The notes: generated by a model from the letters alone, not told the origin. Shown: positions 7,900 through 18,814, numbered from the stretch's first letter. The stretch is 64,000 nucleotides of DNA from Geothrix sp. SG200 (GCF_022808935.1 NZ_JAKZFR010000002.1:1-64000), one strand, 5' to 3'. Program-made: numbers and translations.

Positions 7900-8730
7900 G
7901 TGGCCGCGAAACCCGTGCCCTACACCGCATTCCGCCTGCTGGTGGAATACGACGGCAGCCGCTTCCACGGCTGGCAGAAACAAGGCCCCAAGCAGACCCG
8001 CGAGGGGGTTCGCACCGTGGCGGGCAGCCTGGAGCACGCGATCCACGAGGCGGGCCTGCGGCTCGTCTACCTGGGCGGCGCGGGGCGCACGGATGCCGGC
8101 GTGCACGCCCTGGGCCAGGTCGCCCATCTGCACCTGGAGACCAAGGGCGCGCCGCGGCCCGGCGAGCTGCGCAGGATCTTCGACGCCACCCTCCCCCAGG
8201 ACATCGCCATCCGTGACGTCCGATCCTGCGCGCCGCGCTTCCACGCCAGGTTCGACGCCGTCGACCGCACCTACCTCTACCAGATCAGCCGGCGGCGGAG
8301 CGCCTTCGGCAAGCCCTGGATCTGGTGGGTGAAGCGCAGCCTGGACCTGGACCGGCTGCGGAAGACCTGGACCGCCTTCGAGGGCGACCAGGACCTGGGC
8401 TCCTTCGCGGACCTGGATGCCGAGGAGGATGGGCTGAGCCGGATCCTCCGCTGCGAGGTCGCCGAATCCGGATCCCTCGTGCTGTTGCGGGTCCGCGCCA
8501 CCCACTTCTTCCGTCGTCAGGTGCGGCGCATGGTCGGCGCCTCAGTGGCCTGCGCCCTGGGCGAAGAGGAACCCCGTCGGGTGCTGGAGGATCTCCATGC
8601 GCCCACCGAGGCGGCGAACCTGTACTGGGCGGCCAAGGCGGCCCCGGCCTCGGGGCTGTTCCTGGAGTCCGTGCGCTATCCCGGGGATCCCGAACCCGCG
8701 CCGCTCAGCCCGGCCATCCCCATCTACTGA
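7900..8730 (+). CDS. truA: tRNA pseudouridine(38-40) synthase TruA
   Basis: 276 aa with GTG start, two bases after the response-regulator stop. YDGSRFHGWQKQ near residue 20 and GRTDAGVHALGQVAHL carrying the catalytic Asp identify TruA, which isomerises uridines 38-40 in the tRNA anticodon arm. The C-terminal FFRRQVRRMVG motif is also typical. Length matches the family. Confidence 0.96.
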   Translation: MAAKPVPYTAFRLLVEYDGSRFHGWQKQGPKQTREGVRTVAGSLEHAIHEAGLRLVYLGGAGRTDAGVHALGQVAHLHLETKGAPRPGELRRIFDATLPQDIAIRDVRSCAPRFHARFDAVDRTYLYQISRRRSAFGKPWIWWVKRSLDLDRLRKTWTAFEGDQDLGSFADLDAEEDGLSRILRCEVAESGSLVLLRVRATHFFRRQVRRMVGASVACALGEEEPRRVLEDLHAPTEAANLYWAAKAAPASGLFLESVRYPGDPEPAPLSPAIPIY

Positions 8731-8738
8731 GGCCTGTG

Positions 8739-9296
8739 ATGCTCACCCGCGACGAAGCCTGGACCCTGCTCTGCCAATGGACGCCCTCCGAGAAGTTGCG
8801 GACCCACGCCCGGGCCGTGGAGCTGGTGATGCGCGACCTCGCGGAGAAGCTGGGAGATGATACCGGGCGCTTCGGCCTGGCGGGCCTGCTGCACGACGCG
8901 GACTACGACAGCTGGCCCGAGGAGCACCCCAAGCGCATCGTCGCCTGGCTCCGCGAGCGGGGCGAGACAGAGCTGGCCCACGCCATCAGCGCCCACTACA
9001 CCCGCTGGAACGTCCCCTACGACCATCTGTTGGACAAGGCCCTGCTGGCCTCGGACGAGATCACGGGCTTCGTCATGGCCTGTGCCCTGGTGCGCCCCAC
9101 CCGCACCGAGGGCCTGGAGCCGAAGAGCGTGAAGAAGAAGCTCAAGGACAAGGCCTTCGCCGCGGGCGTGGACCGCTTCGAGGTGGCCGAAGGTTTCCGC
9201 ATGCTCCTGGAGGCCGTGGGAGGCACCGAGGAGGAGCACCTGGCCCGCATCATCGCCGTGCTGCACGAGAACCGGGCTGAACTGGGACTGGGCTAG
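8739..9296 (+). CDS. HD-domain protein
   Basis: 185 aa starting at ATG eight bases after truA. RTHARAVE near residue 22, LLHDADYD (the HD pair) and AHAISAHY supply the metal ligands of an HD phosphohydrolase. Proteins of this size are often annotated as HDIG-domain hydrolases; substrate unknown. It meets the CapA-like gene tail to tail, with the two stop codons overlapping. Confidence 0.88.
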   Translation: MLTRDEAWTLLCQWTPSEKLRTHARAVELVMRDLAEKLGDDTGRFGLAGLLHDADYDSWPEEHPKRIVAWLRERGETELAHAISAHYTRWNVPYDHLLDKALLASDEITGFVMACALVRPTRTEGLEPKSVKKKLKDKAFAAGVDRFEVAEGFRMLLEAVGGTEEEHLARIIAVLHENRAELGLG

Positions 9297-10513
9297 CGGA
9301 CGAACGCCTCGCCCAAGGTCTCGGTGATCCGCCGGCGCCGGAGGATGAGTGTCCTGAGGTATTCCTGCTTCTCCAGCAGCGCTGCCCGTCGAGCCTGGGC
9401 CTCCGGGCCCTCCTGAGGCGTCGAGAGGGCTTCGACCTCGGCCCGGGCCCGGGCCTCGGCCGCAGCCACGCGGATGACGCGGATCTCCCGCTTCGCGGCG
9501 GGGGCTCCCCAGTTGTTCTCGGTCCACAGAGGCTCGAAGGAGGCCTCGGACAGGGCCACATGCGTCCGCCCATCCAGGTCCCGGCGCTGCTCGAAGATGG
9601 CCTGGAGCGCCGCGCCGTCGCGGCTATCGCCCCCCGCCACCGGGAACAGGTCGGCCCGGTACATGCGGTCCTGGTTGCTGATGAAGTTGCCGAGGGAATA
9701 GGCCACCAGGGCCTTGCGGCCGCCTGCCTCCAGGATTTCCGCGGGCTGAAGAACGTGGGGGTGGTGGCCCAGCACCAGGTCGCAGCCCGCCTCCACCAGC
9801 CGCCTGGCGATGTCCCGCTGGCGCTTGGTGGGCTGGCGTTGGTACTCGTTGCCCCAGTGGACGCTCACCACCACCAGGTCGGCCCGGGAACGCGCGTCCC
9901 GCACAGCGGCCATGGCAGGTTCCAGGTCCAGGGGGCGCACCCAGGGTTCGGTGGCCTTGCGGTCGAGGTTCACGTTGAAGATGTCCGTGAAACCCAGGAA
10001 CGCCACTTTCAGCCCCTGCCGTTCCACGATCTGGAGCGCCTCCGCCCTGGGCCGGTCCTCCCCGCTGCCCACCGCGAGCAGCTGCTCGGCCCGCAGTCGG
10101 TCCAGGGTCTCGCGAACGCCCTTCGCCCCCTGATCGAAGGCATGGTTGTTGGCCGTGGAGAGCACGGTGAACCCGCTCGCCCGAAGGGCGCCCGGCAGGG
10201 CCGCCGGGGCATTGAACTGGAAGGGCACGCCAGGGCGGCCGGTGGTGGGCGCCACGGGCGTCTCCAGGTTGCCGAAGGCCAGGTCCGCGTCTCGGAAGAG
10301 GGGCACAAGATCTGCCCAGAGCGCCGGAAAGCCCTGCGGCGCATGCTCTGCGGAGGCCTTGACGTCCTGGTGCATGAGGATGTCCCCCACGGCCACCAGG
10401 CGGAGGCGCGGCGGGGGTGGTGGTGGGGGGGGCGTGCGGCGGGACCGGCAGCCCACCAGGCTGCCCAGCCCCGCCGCCAGGAACGCGGCAGCGAATGGCC
10501 ATCGGGAGCGCAT
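9293..10513 (-). CDS. CapA-family lipoprotein (metallophosphatase fold)
   Basis: 406 aa. A lipoprotein signal with LGSLVGC near residue 22 is followed by a run of eight prolines and then the CapA/PgsA domain: AVGDILMHQD, GNLETPVA, TANNHAFDQG and VSVHWGNEY, ending in GHHPHVLQ. The family includes poly-gamma-glutamate capsule proteins and is related to calcineurin-type phosphatases. No capsule ligase genes accompany it, so its real role may differ. Its ATG overlaps the stop of the radical SAM gene (ATGA), indicating an operon. Confidence 0.9.
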   Translation of the reverse strand: MRSRWPFAAAFLAAGLGSLVGCRSRRTPPPPPPPPRLRLVAVGDILMHQDVKASAEHAPQGFPALWADLVPLFRDADLAFGNLETPVAPTTGRPGVPFQFNAPAALPGALRASGFTVLSTANNHAFDQGAKGVRETLDRLRAEQLLAVGSGEDRPRAEALQIVERQGLKVAFLGFTDIFNVNLDRKATEPWVRPLDLEPAMAAVRDARSRADLVVVSVHWGNEYQRQPTKRQRDIARRLVEAGCDLVLGHHPHVLQPAEILEAGGRKALVAYSLGNFISNQDRMYRADLFPVAGGDSRDGAALQAIFEQRRDLDGRTHVALSEASFEPLWTENNWGAPAAKREIRVIRVAAAEARARAEVEALSTPQEGPEAQARRAALLEKQEYLRTLILRRRRITETLGEAFVR

Positions 10514-11391
10514 CAGTCCCAGGCCTCCGGCCCGTAGTAGACCTCGATCGGCAGGCTGGGCAGCCGGGCGCTAACCTGCGCCGCGAGGTCGTCCATCTCC
10601 TGCCGGGACAGGGGGCGGGCCTCGGCTTCCGGCGTGGGCCGGGCCACCGTGTAGAGCTGGATGGCCCGGAGCCGGCCGCCCTGGGTCTGGATGGCCTCCA
10701 GCCGGTCGCAGTAGGCGGCCACCTCGGCGGCGGAGGGTCCCTGCCCCTTCCAGCTGAGGAAGAGGGTCTGGATGAGGATGGGCCAGCGCCGGGCCGTGGC
10801 CAGGAGGTTGTCGAGGATCTTCTGGAAGGGCACCTGGCTGCGGCAGATCTCCCGGTAGAAGGCTTCGGTGCCTGCGTCGAGCTTGGCCCAGATCTCGCCC
10901 TGGTTCGCCATGAGCGTCTCCAGGCCCTTCACCACCTCGGGGGCCTGCAGGCGGCTCGAATCCGTGATGAGCACGAGCTTCACCAGGTCGAGACCGCGCT
11001 GCTTCTTGCGGCTGGCGACCCTCGCCACCACCTCGGCGAACTCGCGGGCCGTGGTGGGTTCGCCGTCGCCGCTGAAGGCGATGTCGTTGAGCCGCCGCTG
11101 CTCCGGGCGGGCTGAATCGAAGGGCGGGATGTCATAGATCTCGCCGCTGGTGGCCAGGTCCAGCAGCAGGCCCAGCTCCTTGTCCAGCAGGTCCAGGTCC
11201 AGATCCTTCCGCTTGGGGGGCGTGAGCCGGTCCACCTCGCAGTAGACGCAATCGAAGTTGCAGACCTTGTCCGGGTTCAGGTTCACACCCAGGCTCACCC
11301 CACGGCTCCGCCGTGAAATCACAGGGTAGCAATAGTCGAAATCCCGCCAGACGCGGCGGTGGTCCAGATGGGCCTTGATGAGATCCGTCAT
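10513..11391 (-). CDS. Radical SAM protein
   Basis: 292 aa. The motif CNFDCVYCEV (CxxxCxxC) after residue about 45 binds the [4Fe-4S] cluster; FSGDGEPTTA is the glycine-rich SAM-binding strand. Similar proteins are called conserved radical SAM enzymes without a proven reaction; the C-terminal part has no extra cluster motif that I can see. It is translationally coupled to the downstream CapA-like gene. Confidence 0.9.
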   Translation of the reverse strand: MTDLIKAHLDHRRVWRDFDYCYPVISRRSRGVSLGVNLNPDKVCNFDCVYCEVDRLTPPKRKDLDLDLLDKELGLLLDLATSGEIYDIPPFDSARPEQRRLNDIAFSGDGEPTTAREFAEVVARVASRKKQRGLDLVKLVLITDSSRLQAPEVVKGLETLMANQGEIWAKLDAGTEAFYREICRSQVPFQKILDNLLATARRWPILIQTLFLSWKGQGPSAAEVAAYCDRLEAIQTQGGRLRAIQLYTVARPTPEAEARPLSRQEMDDLAAQVSARLPSLPIEVYYGPEAWD

Positions 11392-11409
11392 GGCACCAGG
11401 ATACGCCCT

Positions 11410-11826
11410 TCAGGCCTGGCCGCTCCGGGCCTGGTGGGCCTCCGCGGCGGCCAGGACCGCCTCGGGTTTCCACAGGATGGGCTCGGGATGCTGCCCTTCG
11501 TCCACGGCCACCATGACGAATTCGCCGCTGGTGACGGCCCGCCGGGCATCAGACACGGGCTGGTAGACCTGCACCTCGATCTGGAGCGTCATGCTGGTGC
11601 GGCCCTGCCGGGCGACCGCTACGTAGAACTCGATGATCTCCCCGGCCCGCACGGGGCTGTGGAAGACCAGCTCGGAGACCTTGAGGGTGAGGAATCGGCG
11701 GTTCCGGGACATGAGCGAGGCGGTGATCCCCGCCACCTTGTCCATGCGGGACATCATGTCGCCGCCAAACAGCGTGGCGTTGAGGCCGATGTCCTGGTCC
11801 AGGACCATCTCTCTGGATATCAGCAT
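11410..11826 (-). CDS. Acyl-CoA thioesterase, hotdog fold
   Basis: 138 aa with the YciA/BACH pattern: NATLFGGDMMSRMDKVAGI near the N-terminus holds the catalytic Asp, FHSPVRAGEIIEF forms the next strand, and TSGEFVMVAVD follows. Such enzymes hydrolyse acyl-CoA thioesters. The start follows a GGAGGGT Shine-Dalgarno. Confidence 0.9.
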   Translation of the reverse strand: MLISREMVLDQDIGLNATLFGGDMMSRMDKVAGITASLMSRNRRFLTLKVSELVFHSPVRAGEIIEFYVAVARQGRTSMTLQIEVQVYQPVSDARRAVTSGEFVMVAVDEGQHPEPILWKPEAVLAAAEAHQARSGQA

Positions 11827-11853
11827 GAACCCTCCGTCCCCAGCATAGCGGCG

Positions 11854-12510
11854 CTACCACGCCCTGGAGGCGACGAGGATGGCCGTGGCCAGACCACCCA
11901 GGGCCAGGCTGGCGGACAGGAGGCGCGGGCCCGCCAGCCGGGTCCAGAGCAGCGTCCCGCTCAGGGCAAGGAAGACCAGCGCCCCGGCGAAACAGTCCGT
12001 GAGCAGGATCCAGCCAGCCTGTCCGGCCTCGGCCTTGTGCAGCCGCTGGAAGGTCTCGACGAGGTTCGCATCGCTCCGCTCCACCTCCACCGTCCGGTTG
12101 CCCGGCAGGTAGATGGCGCGGGAAAAGTGGGCGTGGCCGCCCACCTGGATCAGCCACTGGACGGGGGCCTTCACGTCCTGGCCGCCGAACCGCGCGGGTC
12201 TGGGAGGCAGCACCCGCGAGCGGATGCGGCTCATGGGAACCCCGAACCGGGTGGCCAGGATGCCCGCCAGGTCCTCGATGGTCGCCGGCGGCTGATCCAG
12301 CTCCAGCTGCACCTTGTGAGCCTCCACCTGCCCGGCCTCGATCCTCATGACGGCGCGGTGGTTCTGGAGGAACCCCGTCAATCCGAACAGCAGGCCGAAG
12401 GCCGCTCCGCTCAGGCCCACCCAGGCATGGAAGCGGCGGAGATGGCGCAGAAACGCGCTCCGACGGGATTCGGATCGGGAACCGGTGATTGGCGTCATGA
12501 CAGTCATCAT
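11854..12510 (-). CDS. PepSY-associated membrane protein
   Basis: 218 aa. An N-terminal span (WVGLSGAAFGLLFGLTGFLQNH) preceded by RRFHAWVGL and C-terminal spans around residues 165-215 flank a periplasmic PepSY-like region (DQPPATIEDLAGILATRFG). The HAWVGL and RLHKAE segments place conserved histidines as in PepSY_TM proteins, some linked to iron-siderophore reduction. No siderophore genes are near. Confidence 0.85.
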   Translation of the reverse strand: MMTVMTPITGSRSESRRSAFLRHLRRFHAWVGLSGAAFGLLFGLTGFLQNHRAVMRIEAGQVEAHKVQLELDQPPATIEDLAGILATRFGVPMSRIRSRVLPPRPARFGGQDVKAPVQWLIQVGGHAHFSRAIYLPGNRTVEVERSDANLVETFQRLHKAEAGQAGWILLTDCFAGALVFLALSGTLLWTRLAGPRLLSASLALGGLATAILVASRAW

Positions 12511-12543
12511 GCAGCCACCGGACCCGCTCCGTGAAGGCGCAAT

Positions 12544-12574
12544 AACAAGGCGGCCTCCGGGAGGCCGCCTTGTT
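12544..12574. terminator. Terminator after sucD
   Basis: Fourteen-base perfect arms (AACAAGGCGGCCTC and GAGGCCGCCTTGTT) with a 3-base loop. On the minus strand it follows sucD by 18 bases and ends in TTGTTATT. It separates sucCD from the PepSY gene. Confidence 0.8.
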
Positions 12575-12592
12575 CCGGTCAGGATCGAAGGG

Positions 12593-13465
<873 letters not shown>

Positions 13466-13508
13466 GTCATACCTCTCGAAAATGTGATTCCGGGTTCCGT
13501 GGATGGAC

Positions 13509-14666
13509 CTACTTGATGGAGGCGACCACCTTCTCGGCGGCATCCCTCAGGTCGGCTCCGACAATGAGGTTCAGGCCGCTTTCCGCCAGGATCTTCTTGC
13601 CCTCCTCGACGTTGGTGCCCTCGAGGCGCACAACCACCGGCACCTTGATGCCGATCTCCTTCGCGGCGTTCACGATGCCGGAGGCCACGATGTCGCAGCG
13701 CATGATGCCGCCGAAGATGTTCACCAGCACGGCCTTCACGGACTTGTCCTGGAGGATGATGCGGAAGGCGTTCTTCACCGCGTCCTCGGTGGCGCTGCCG
13801 CCCACATCCAGGAAGTTGGCCGGGGAGCTGCCGCAGTACTTGATGATGTCCATGGTGGCCATGGCCAGGCCCGCGCCGTTCACCATGCAGCCGATGCTGC
13901 CGTCCAGCTTGATGAAGTTCAGGTTGTACTTGCTGGCTTCCACTTCTTCTTCCGCTTCCTCGTTGAGGTCGCGGTAGGCCAGGACATCCGGGTGACGGAC
14001 GAGGCCGTTGTCATCGAAGCCGATCTTGGCGTCGAGCGCAGTCACATCGCCCTGCTTGGTGACGACCAGGGGGTTGATCTCCACCATGGAGCAGTCCTTC
14101 TCCACGAAGAGCCGGTAGAGGTTCTGGAGGAAGACCACGCCCTTCTTGAAGGCGTCGCCTTCGAGGCCCAGGGCGAAGGCCACCTGGCGTGCCTGGAAGC
14201 CGCTGAGGCCCAGGGCCGGATCGATGGCGACCTTGACGATCTTCTCGGGAGTCTTCTCGGCCACTTCCTCGATTTCCACGCCGCCTTCGGTGGAGGCCAG
14301 GATGGTGACCCGGCTGGTGACGCGGTCCACGAGGAAGCTCAGGTAGAGTTCGCGCTCGATGTCGATGGGCTTGGAGATGAACACCGTGCGGACCTTGCGG
14401 CCTTCGGCGCCGGTCTGCTTGGTGACGAGCTGCATGCCGATCATGGCCTTGAACAGCTCCGCGGCCTTGTCGGGATCCGTCGCGAACTTCACGCCACCGC
14501 CCTTGCCACGGCCGCCCGCGTGGATCTGCGCCTTGACGACGCTGGCCCCGCCGAACTCCTTGGTGATCATGCGGGCTTCTTCAGCGTCCTGGGCGACCTT
14601 CCCATCGGGCGTGGCCACCTTGTACTGCCGCAGCAGCTCTTTGGCTTGGTATTCGTGGATATTCAT
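13509..14666 (-). CDS. sucC: Succinyl-CoA synthetase beta subunit
   Basis: 385 aa. Starts [15 protein letters not shown], the family signature, after a GGGAGTG ribosome site. ATP-grasp elements ([34 protein letters not shown]) are intact. It forms the nucleotide- and succinate-binding half of the complex with SucD. First gene of the sucCD operon and divergent from the PilT-like gene. Confidence 0.97.
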   Translation of the reverse strand: MNIHEYQAKELLRQYKVATPDGKVAQDAEEARMITKEFGGASVVKAQIHAGGRGKGGGVKFATDPDKAAELFKAMIGMQLVTKQTGAEGRKVRTVFISKPIDIERELYLSFLVDRVTSRVTILASTEGGVEIEEVAEKTPEKIVKVAIDPALGLSGFQARQVAFALGLEGDAFKKGVVFLQNLYRLFVEKDCSMVEINPLVVTKQGDVTALDAKIGFDDNGLVRHPDVLAYRDLNEEAEEEVEASKYNLNFIKLDGSIGCMVNGAGLAMATMDIIKYCGSSPANFLDVGGSATEDAVKNAFRIILQDKSVKAVLVNIFGGIMRCDIVASGIVNAAKEIGIKVPVVVRLEGTNVEEGKKILAESGLNLIVGADLRDAAEKVVASIK

Positions 14667-14766
14667 GCTCACTCCCGAAAAGGTCGCCTTCCAGTCTACC
14701 GCCCGGGCCGGCGCCGCCGAACCCTGAAGGCTGTGACTCGTGGCATCCTTTAAGCAGGAGCTGTCC

Positions 14767-16248
14767 ATGCCCCAGATCGACCGGCTGCTGTCCCACGTCA
14801 TCGCTCGCGGAGGTCGCCGCCTCCACCTGGTGGCCGACCAGAAACCCCACCTCGAGCTCAAGACCGGCGAGGTCATGGACCTTCTGCCCAACGCCCTCCC
14901 CGCGCTGATGGTGGAGGTTCTGGCTGGCGAAGTGGTTCCCGGGGACCTCAAAGCCTCCTGGCAGATGGAAGGAAAGGCCCAGTTCCAGCACGAACTGGAC
15001 GGCCAGATCTTCGGAATCCGGCTCGATCGGGAAGGCGGGATTCCGGTCCTCATCGCGGAATGGCAGGGCCCGGTGTCTCCCCGTCCATCCACCCCCCCGC
15101 CCGCTTCAGCGGCCTCGCCCCTGCGGACCGAGCGAGGCCAGGGCCATCCCCTGGCGGAACGCCTGTTCTCGGCGCTTCTCTCGAAGCAGGGCTCCGACCT
15201 CCACTGCACGTCCATGGAGCCCCCCCTGGTCCGCGTCCATGGGGACATGAAGGAAATCGAGGGCTTCGATCGCCTGGAACCCGCCACCCTGCTGGAGATG
15301 ATGGAGGCCCTGGCCACGCCGGCGGCCTGGCATCACTTCCAGGAACACCACGATGCGGACTTCGCGTATGCCTACGAGGCGGGCGGCTGCCGCCTGCGCG
15401 TGAACTACTTCATGGATCGCGTCGGCCCTGGTCTGGTCTGCCGCGTCATCCCGAACCAGCTCCCCGACCCCGACAAGCTGGGCCTTCCGGACCCCGTGCG
15501 GCGCCTCTGCGACCTCTCCAAGGGGCTGGTGCTGGTGACCGGTCCCACAGGCAGCGGCAAGTCCACCACTCTGGCGGCCATCATCGACCTGGCCAACCAG
15601 AAGCGCCATGACCACATCCTCACCATCGAGGACCCCATCGAGTTCGTGCATCCCCGCAAGGGTTGCCTGGTGAACCAGCGCGAAGTGGGGACTCATACGG
15701 ACGGGTTCAAGAACGGCCTTCGTGCGGCCCTGCGCGAGGATCCCGACATCATCCTCGTGGGCGAGATGCGCGACCTGGAGACCATCGCCATCGCCCTGGA
15801 GACCGCCATCACGGGCCACCTGGTCTTCGGCACCCTGCATACCAGCAGTGCCATCGGCACCATCGACCGCATCGTGGACCAGTTCCCGGCGGACCGGCAG
15901 CAGCAGATCCGCGTGATGCTGGCGGATGCCCTCAAGTGCGTGGTGAGCCAGACTCTGCTCAAGAAGATCGGCGGGGGCCGCATCGCCGCCCTGGAGACCC
16001 TCTTCATCAGCCCCGCCATCGCCAACCTTATCCGCGAGGGCAAGAACTTCCAGATACCCAGCGCCATGCAGACGGGCCGGAGCTACGGCCAGAGGCTCAT
16101 GAACGATGCCCTGGTCGAGCTCATCAAGGACAAGAAGGTGGAGCCCATGGAGGCCTACCTCAAGTGCCCCGACAAGGAGAGCTTCATCGCGGCCTGCAAG
16201 CGGGCCGGGATCCCGTTCGATCTGCGGTTGGGGGAAGTCGAGAGCTAG
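14767..16248 (+). CDS. PilT/PilU-type retraction ATPase with extra N-terminal domain
   Basis: 493 aa from ATG with AGGAG 6 bases upstream. Residues from about 125 onward are a complete type IV pilus retraction ATPase: Walker [19 protein letters not shown] (Asp box), [11 protein letters not shown] (Walker B) and [17 protein letters not shown] (His box). Before this lies a roughly 100-residue domain and a Pro/Ser-rich linker ([14 protein letters not shown]). That domain starts [21 protein letters not shown], which looks like a second, degenerate copy of the PilT N-terminal domain. Typical PilT is about 350 aa. No other pilus genes are nearby. Confidence 0.92.
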   Translation: MPQIDRLLSHVIARGGRRLHLVADQKPHLELKTGEVMDLLPNALPALMVEVLAGEVVPGDLKASWQMEGKAQFQHELDGQIFGIRLDREGGIPVLIAEWQGPVSPRPSTPPPASAASPLRTERGQGHPLAERLFSALLSKQGSDLHCTSMEPPLVRVHGDMKEIEGFDRLEPATLLEMMEALATPAAWHHFQEHHDADFAYAYEAGGCRLRVNYFMDRVGPGLVCRVIPNQLPDPDKLGLPDPVRRLCDLSKGLVLVTGPTGSGKSTTLAAIIDLANQKRHDHILTIEDPIEFVHPRKGCLVNQREVGTHTDGFKNGLRAALREDPDIILVGEMRDLETIAIALETAITGHLVFGTLHTSSAIGTIDRIVDQFPADRQQQIRVMLADALKCVVSQTLLKKIGGGRIAALETLFISPAIANLIREGKNFQIPSAMQTGRSYGQRLMNDALVELIKDKKVEPMEAYLKCPDKESFIAACKRAGIPFDLRLGEVES

Positions 16249-16300
16249 AACCAGCCCCTTGCGCGGCTGACCCTGCATCCCATGCTGGATACCACCTGCG

Positions 16301-16414
16301 GGTGAGGGTGCGTGTGTCCATCCACCTCGACCTCCGGTTTCCGATCCCGCCGACGGGGACACGCCAAAAGTCTTTTCTATTCACAATGATGCATCCGGGA
16401 AGCCGCACCCTCAC
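16301..16414. repeat. Distant 11-bp inverted repeat in intergenic region
   Basis: GTGAGGGTGCG near 16,303 and CGCACCCTCAC near 16,404 flank an AT-richer stretch with TCTTTTCTATTCACAATGAT, a possible promoter for the TPR gene. Nothing else is evident in the gap between the two genes. Confidence 0.3.
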
Positions 16415-16442
16415 GCCATGACATCCGCCCTGGAGGTGGAAC

Positions 16443-17798
16443 ATGACCCTGCACCTGGGCAAGTCCCCCCGTTCGTATGGATCGGCCGCCGCGAAGGGCT
16501 CCCTGCTCCATCCGAAAGCGCGAAGAGGATTGGCGGTGGTCGCGGTCCTGCCCTTCCTGAATCCGCGACCGGATGGTGTCGACGACCACCTCGGCGAGGG
16601 CACCGCCGATGAGGTGCTTCAGGGCCTCAACCGGATCGAAGGTCTCCAGGTCCTGTCCCGGACCACCTCCTTCCGGTATGGAGACTCACCCTTCTCGCCC
16701 GCGGAGGTCGGCCGGCGGCTGCACGCCACCGCCATCCTGGCCGGCTCGCTCATGCAGGAAGGGACCCTCCTGACCCTGAACACGACCCTGGTGGATGTGA
16801 AATCGGGCAAGGTGGCCTGGGCCAAGCCCTATGTCTTCAGCCGCCAGGAGCTTTTCGCCACCCTCGACGATGTCATCCGGTGCGTGGCCTCGGCCCTGCA
16901 TGTGCCCTCTCCCGGGCAGGCCAGGCACGCGGTGGGACTGGACGCCTACGACTACTACCTGAGGGGCCGCCAGTACTATTTCCGCTTCAGCCGCCAGGGC
17001 ATGGGTTTCGCGGCGCAGATGTTCCGGCATTCCCTGGACCTGGATCCGGCCTTCCCCTCCGCCTGGGCAGGTTTGGCCAACTGCGCGGCCTACAGCTACA
17101 TCTACCTCGATCGTGCCGAGACGCAGAGGGAGTTGGCAGAGTCCTGCAGCCGGAAGGCCCTGGAGCTGGATCCCGGCCTGGCTGAGGCCCATGCTTCCCG
17201 GGGAGTGGCTCTCTCGGCAGCCGGCCTGGCTGACGAGGCGGAGGAGGCCTTCGAGACGGCCCTCCGGCTGGATCCCAACCTCTACGAGGCGGCCTATTTC
17301 TACGCCCGCCACTGTTTCGCCAACGGCAAGCCGGAGCGGGCCATCGAGTTCTTCGAATGGGCGGCGGCCCTCCGCCCGGAGGACTTCCAGGCCATCCTGC
17401 TCGTGGCGCAGGTCTACCACAGCCTGGGCCTGGAGGATGAGGCGGAACGCGCCCGCAGGGCCGGCCTCGCCCTCGTGGAGGAGCGCCTGGAGCGGGTGCC
17501 CGACGATGTGCGGGCCCGCTACCTGGGGGCCAACGCCCTGGTCGCGCTGGGCGATCGGGAGAAGGGCCTGGCCTGGGCCCGGATGGCCAGGAGCCTGGAC
17601 CCCGACGACCCCATGCTCCTCTACAACCTGGGCTGCATTCACGCCCTGGCTGATGCCTCGGAGGAGAGCCTGGACTGCCTTGAACGCGCGGTGGCCGGGG
17701 GGCTGACCCAGAAGGGCTGGTTCCTCCACGACGGCGACCTGGACTCCGTGCGGTCGCACCCGCGGTTCCAGGCCCTGATGGTCCGCCTCGGGAACTGA
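16443..17798 (+). CDS. TPR-repeat protein with TolB/FlgO-like N-terminal domain
   Basis: 451 aa. Residues about 28-155 match the small alpha/beta domain often attached to CadC- and adenylate-cyclase-type regulators: VVAVLPFLNPRPDGVDDHLGEG, TSFRY, ATAILAGSLMQEG. Residues about 160-430 are tetratricopeptide repeats (for example ALELDPGLAEAHASRGVAL). In other proteins this combination follows a DNA-binding or kinase domain; here none is present, so this is a free-standing adaptor. There is no signal peptide. GGAGGTGGA lies just before the ATG. Confidence 0.85.
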   Translation: MTLHLGKSPRSYGSAAAKGSLLHPKARRGLAVVAVLPFLNPRPDGVDDHLGEGTADEVLQGLNRIEGLQVLSRTTSFRYGDSPFSPAEVGRRLHATAILAGSLMQEGTLLTLNTTLVDVKSGKVAWAKPYVFSRQELFATLDDVIRCVASALHVPSPGQARHAVGLDAYDYYLRGRQYYFRFSRQGMGFAAQMFRHSLDLDPAFPSAWAGLANCAAYSYIYLDRAETQRELAESCSRKALELDPGLAEAHASRGVALSAAGLADEAEEAFETALRLDPNLYEAAYFYARHCFANGKPERAIEFFEWAAALRPEDFQAILLVAQVYHSLGLEDEAERARRAGLALVEERLERVPDDVRARYLGANALVALGDREKGLAWARMARSLDPDDPMLLYNLGCIHALADASEESLDCLERAVAGGLTQKGWFLHDGDLDSVRSHPRFQALMVRLGN

Positions 17799-17808
17799 GC
17801 GGGGAGCC

Positions 17809-18804
17809 TCACATGCTCCGCGACAGAAGGGCTTCGGGGATCTCCCGCAGCAGGGCCCCGGTGGCCTCGTCCCCCTTCACGGCCGACACCTGGACCACGG
17901 CGTTCCGGGAGGCCTTGAGCGCCAGCTCCCTCGTTTCGGAGAGCGCGTCATGCCGCGTGATGAGATCCCGGAGCCGGGCCTCCTCGTCGGGCGGGATGGG
18001 CACTTCCTCGCCCCGATCCCAGATGGTCCGGACCAGGGATCGGGCCTCGTCCGGTGCCTTCTCCAGCAGGGTGAGCATGGGCAGGGTGAGCTTGCCCTCG
18101 CGCAGGTCGCTGAAGGCCGGCTTGCCCAGCTGCTCGCTGGTGGCGGTGTAGTCCAGGAGGTCATCCACCAGCTGGAAAGCCCGGCCCACTTCAAGGCCGT
18201 ACTGGCGCATGGCGACACATTCCTCCTGGCTCCGGCCCGTGAGGACGGCGCCGGTCTCGGTGCAGCCGCTGAACAGCAAGGCGGTCTTCCGCTCCTGGAT
18301 GTCGAAGTAGTCCTTGCGGCTGGTGTCGAGCTTGAAGAGCACATCGTTCTGGATCAGCTCACCCTCGATCATGCGGGTGGTGACCTCCGCGAAGATCTCC
18401 ATCATCCGCCAGCTGCGCCCGGCGATGGCCTCGCTCATGGCCACCAGGTAGAGCAGGTCCCCGAAGAGCACCGTCAGCGTGTTGCCCCAGAGGCGGTTGA
18501 GGGTGGGCATGCCCCGCCGGAGCTGGGCGTGGTCGATGACGTCGTCATGCACCAGGGTGGCTGTGTGGATCAGCTCGAAGACGGCGCCGAAGCGCACGTC
18601 TTCGTCGTTGGGCACGCCGCAGAACCGGGACGACAGCATCACCAGGGCTGGCCGCAGGCGCTTCCCCTGCCCTCCCCGGACGTGGTCGGCCAGCTTCTGG
18701 ACCACCTCCACGTCGCTCTGGAGGATGCGCTGGAGCTCCGCCTCCACGCCCGCCAGCTTGGGGGCGATGGGGAGGAAGTAGCGGGAGAGGTCGAGTCGGC
18801 TCAA
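17809..18804 (-). CDS. Polyprenyl diphosphate synthase
   Basis: 331 aa. Both aspartate-rich motifs are present: LVHDDVIDHAQLRRG and FQLVDDLLDYT. GGQGKRLRPALVML is the IPP-binding region. The enzyme condenses IPP units into an all-trans polyprenyl diphosphate, most likely for the quinone side chain (IspB/HepT type); chain length cannot be read safely. It is 10 bases downstream of the YajQ gene on the same strand. Confidence 0.93.
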   Translation of the reverse strand: MSRLDLSRYFLPIAPKLAGVEAELQRILQSDVEVVQKLADHVRGGQGKRLRPALVMLSSRFCGVPNDEDVRFGAVFELIHTATLVHDDVIDHAQLRRGMPTLNRLWGNTLTVLFGDLLYLVAMSEAIAGRSWRMMEIFAEVTTRMIEGELIQNDVLFKLDTSRKDYFDIQERKTALLFSGCTETGAVLTGRSQEECVAMRQYGLEVGRAFQLVDDLLDYTATSEQLGKPAFSDLREGKLTLPMLTLLEKAPDEARSLVRTIWDRGEEVPIPPDEEARLRDLITRHDALSETRELALKASRNAVVQVSAVKGDEATGALLREIPEALLSRSM

Positions 18805-18814
18805 CGAAGAACTC

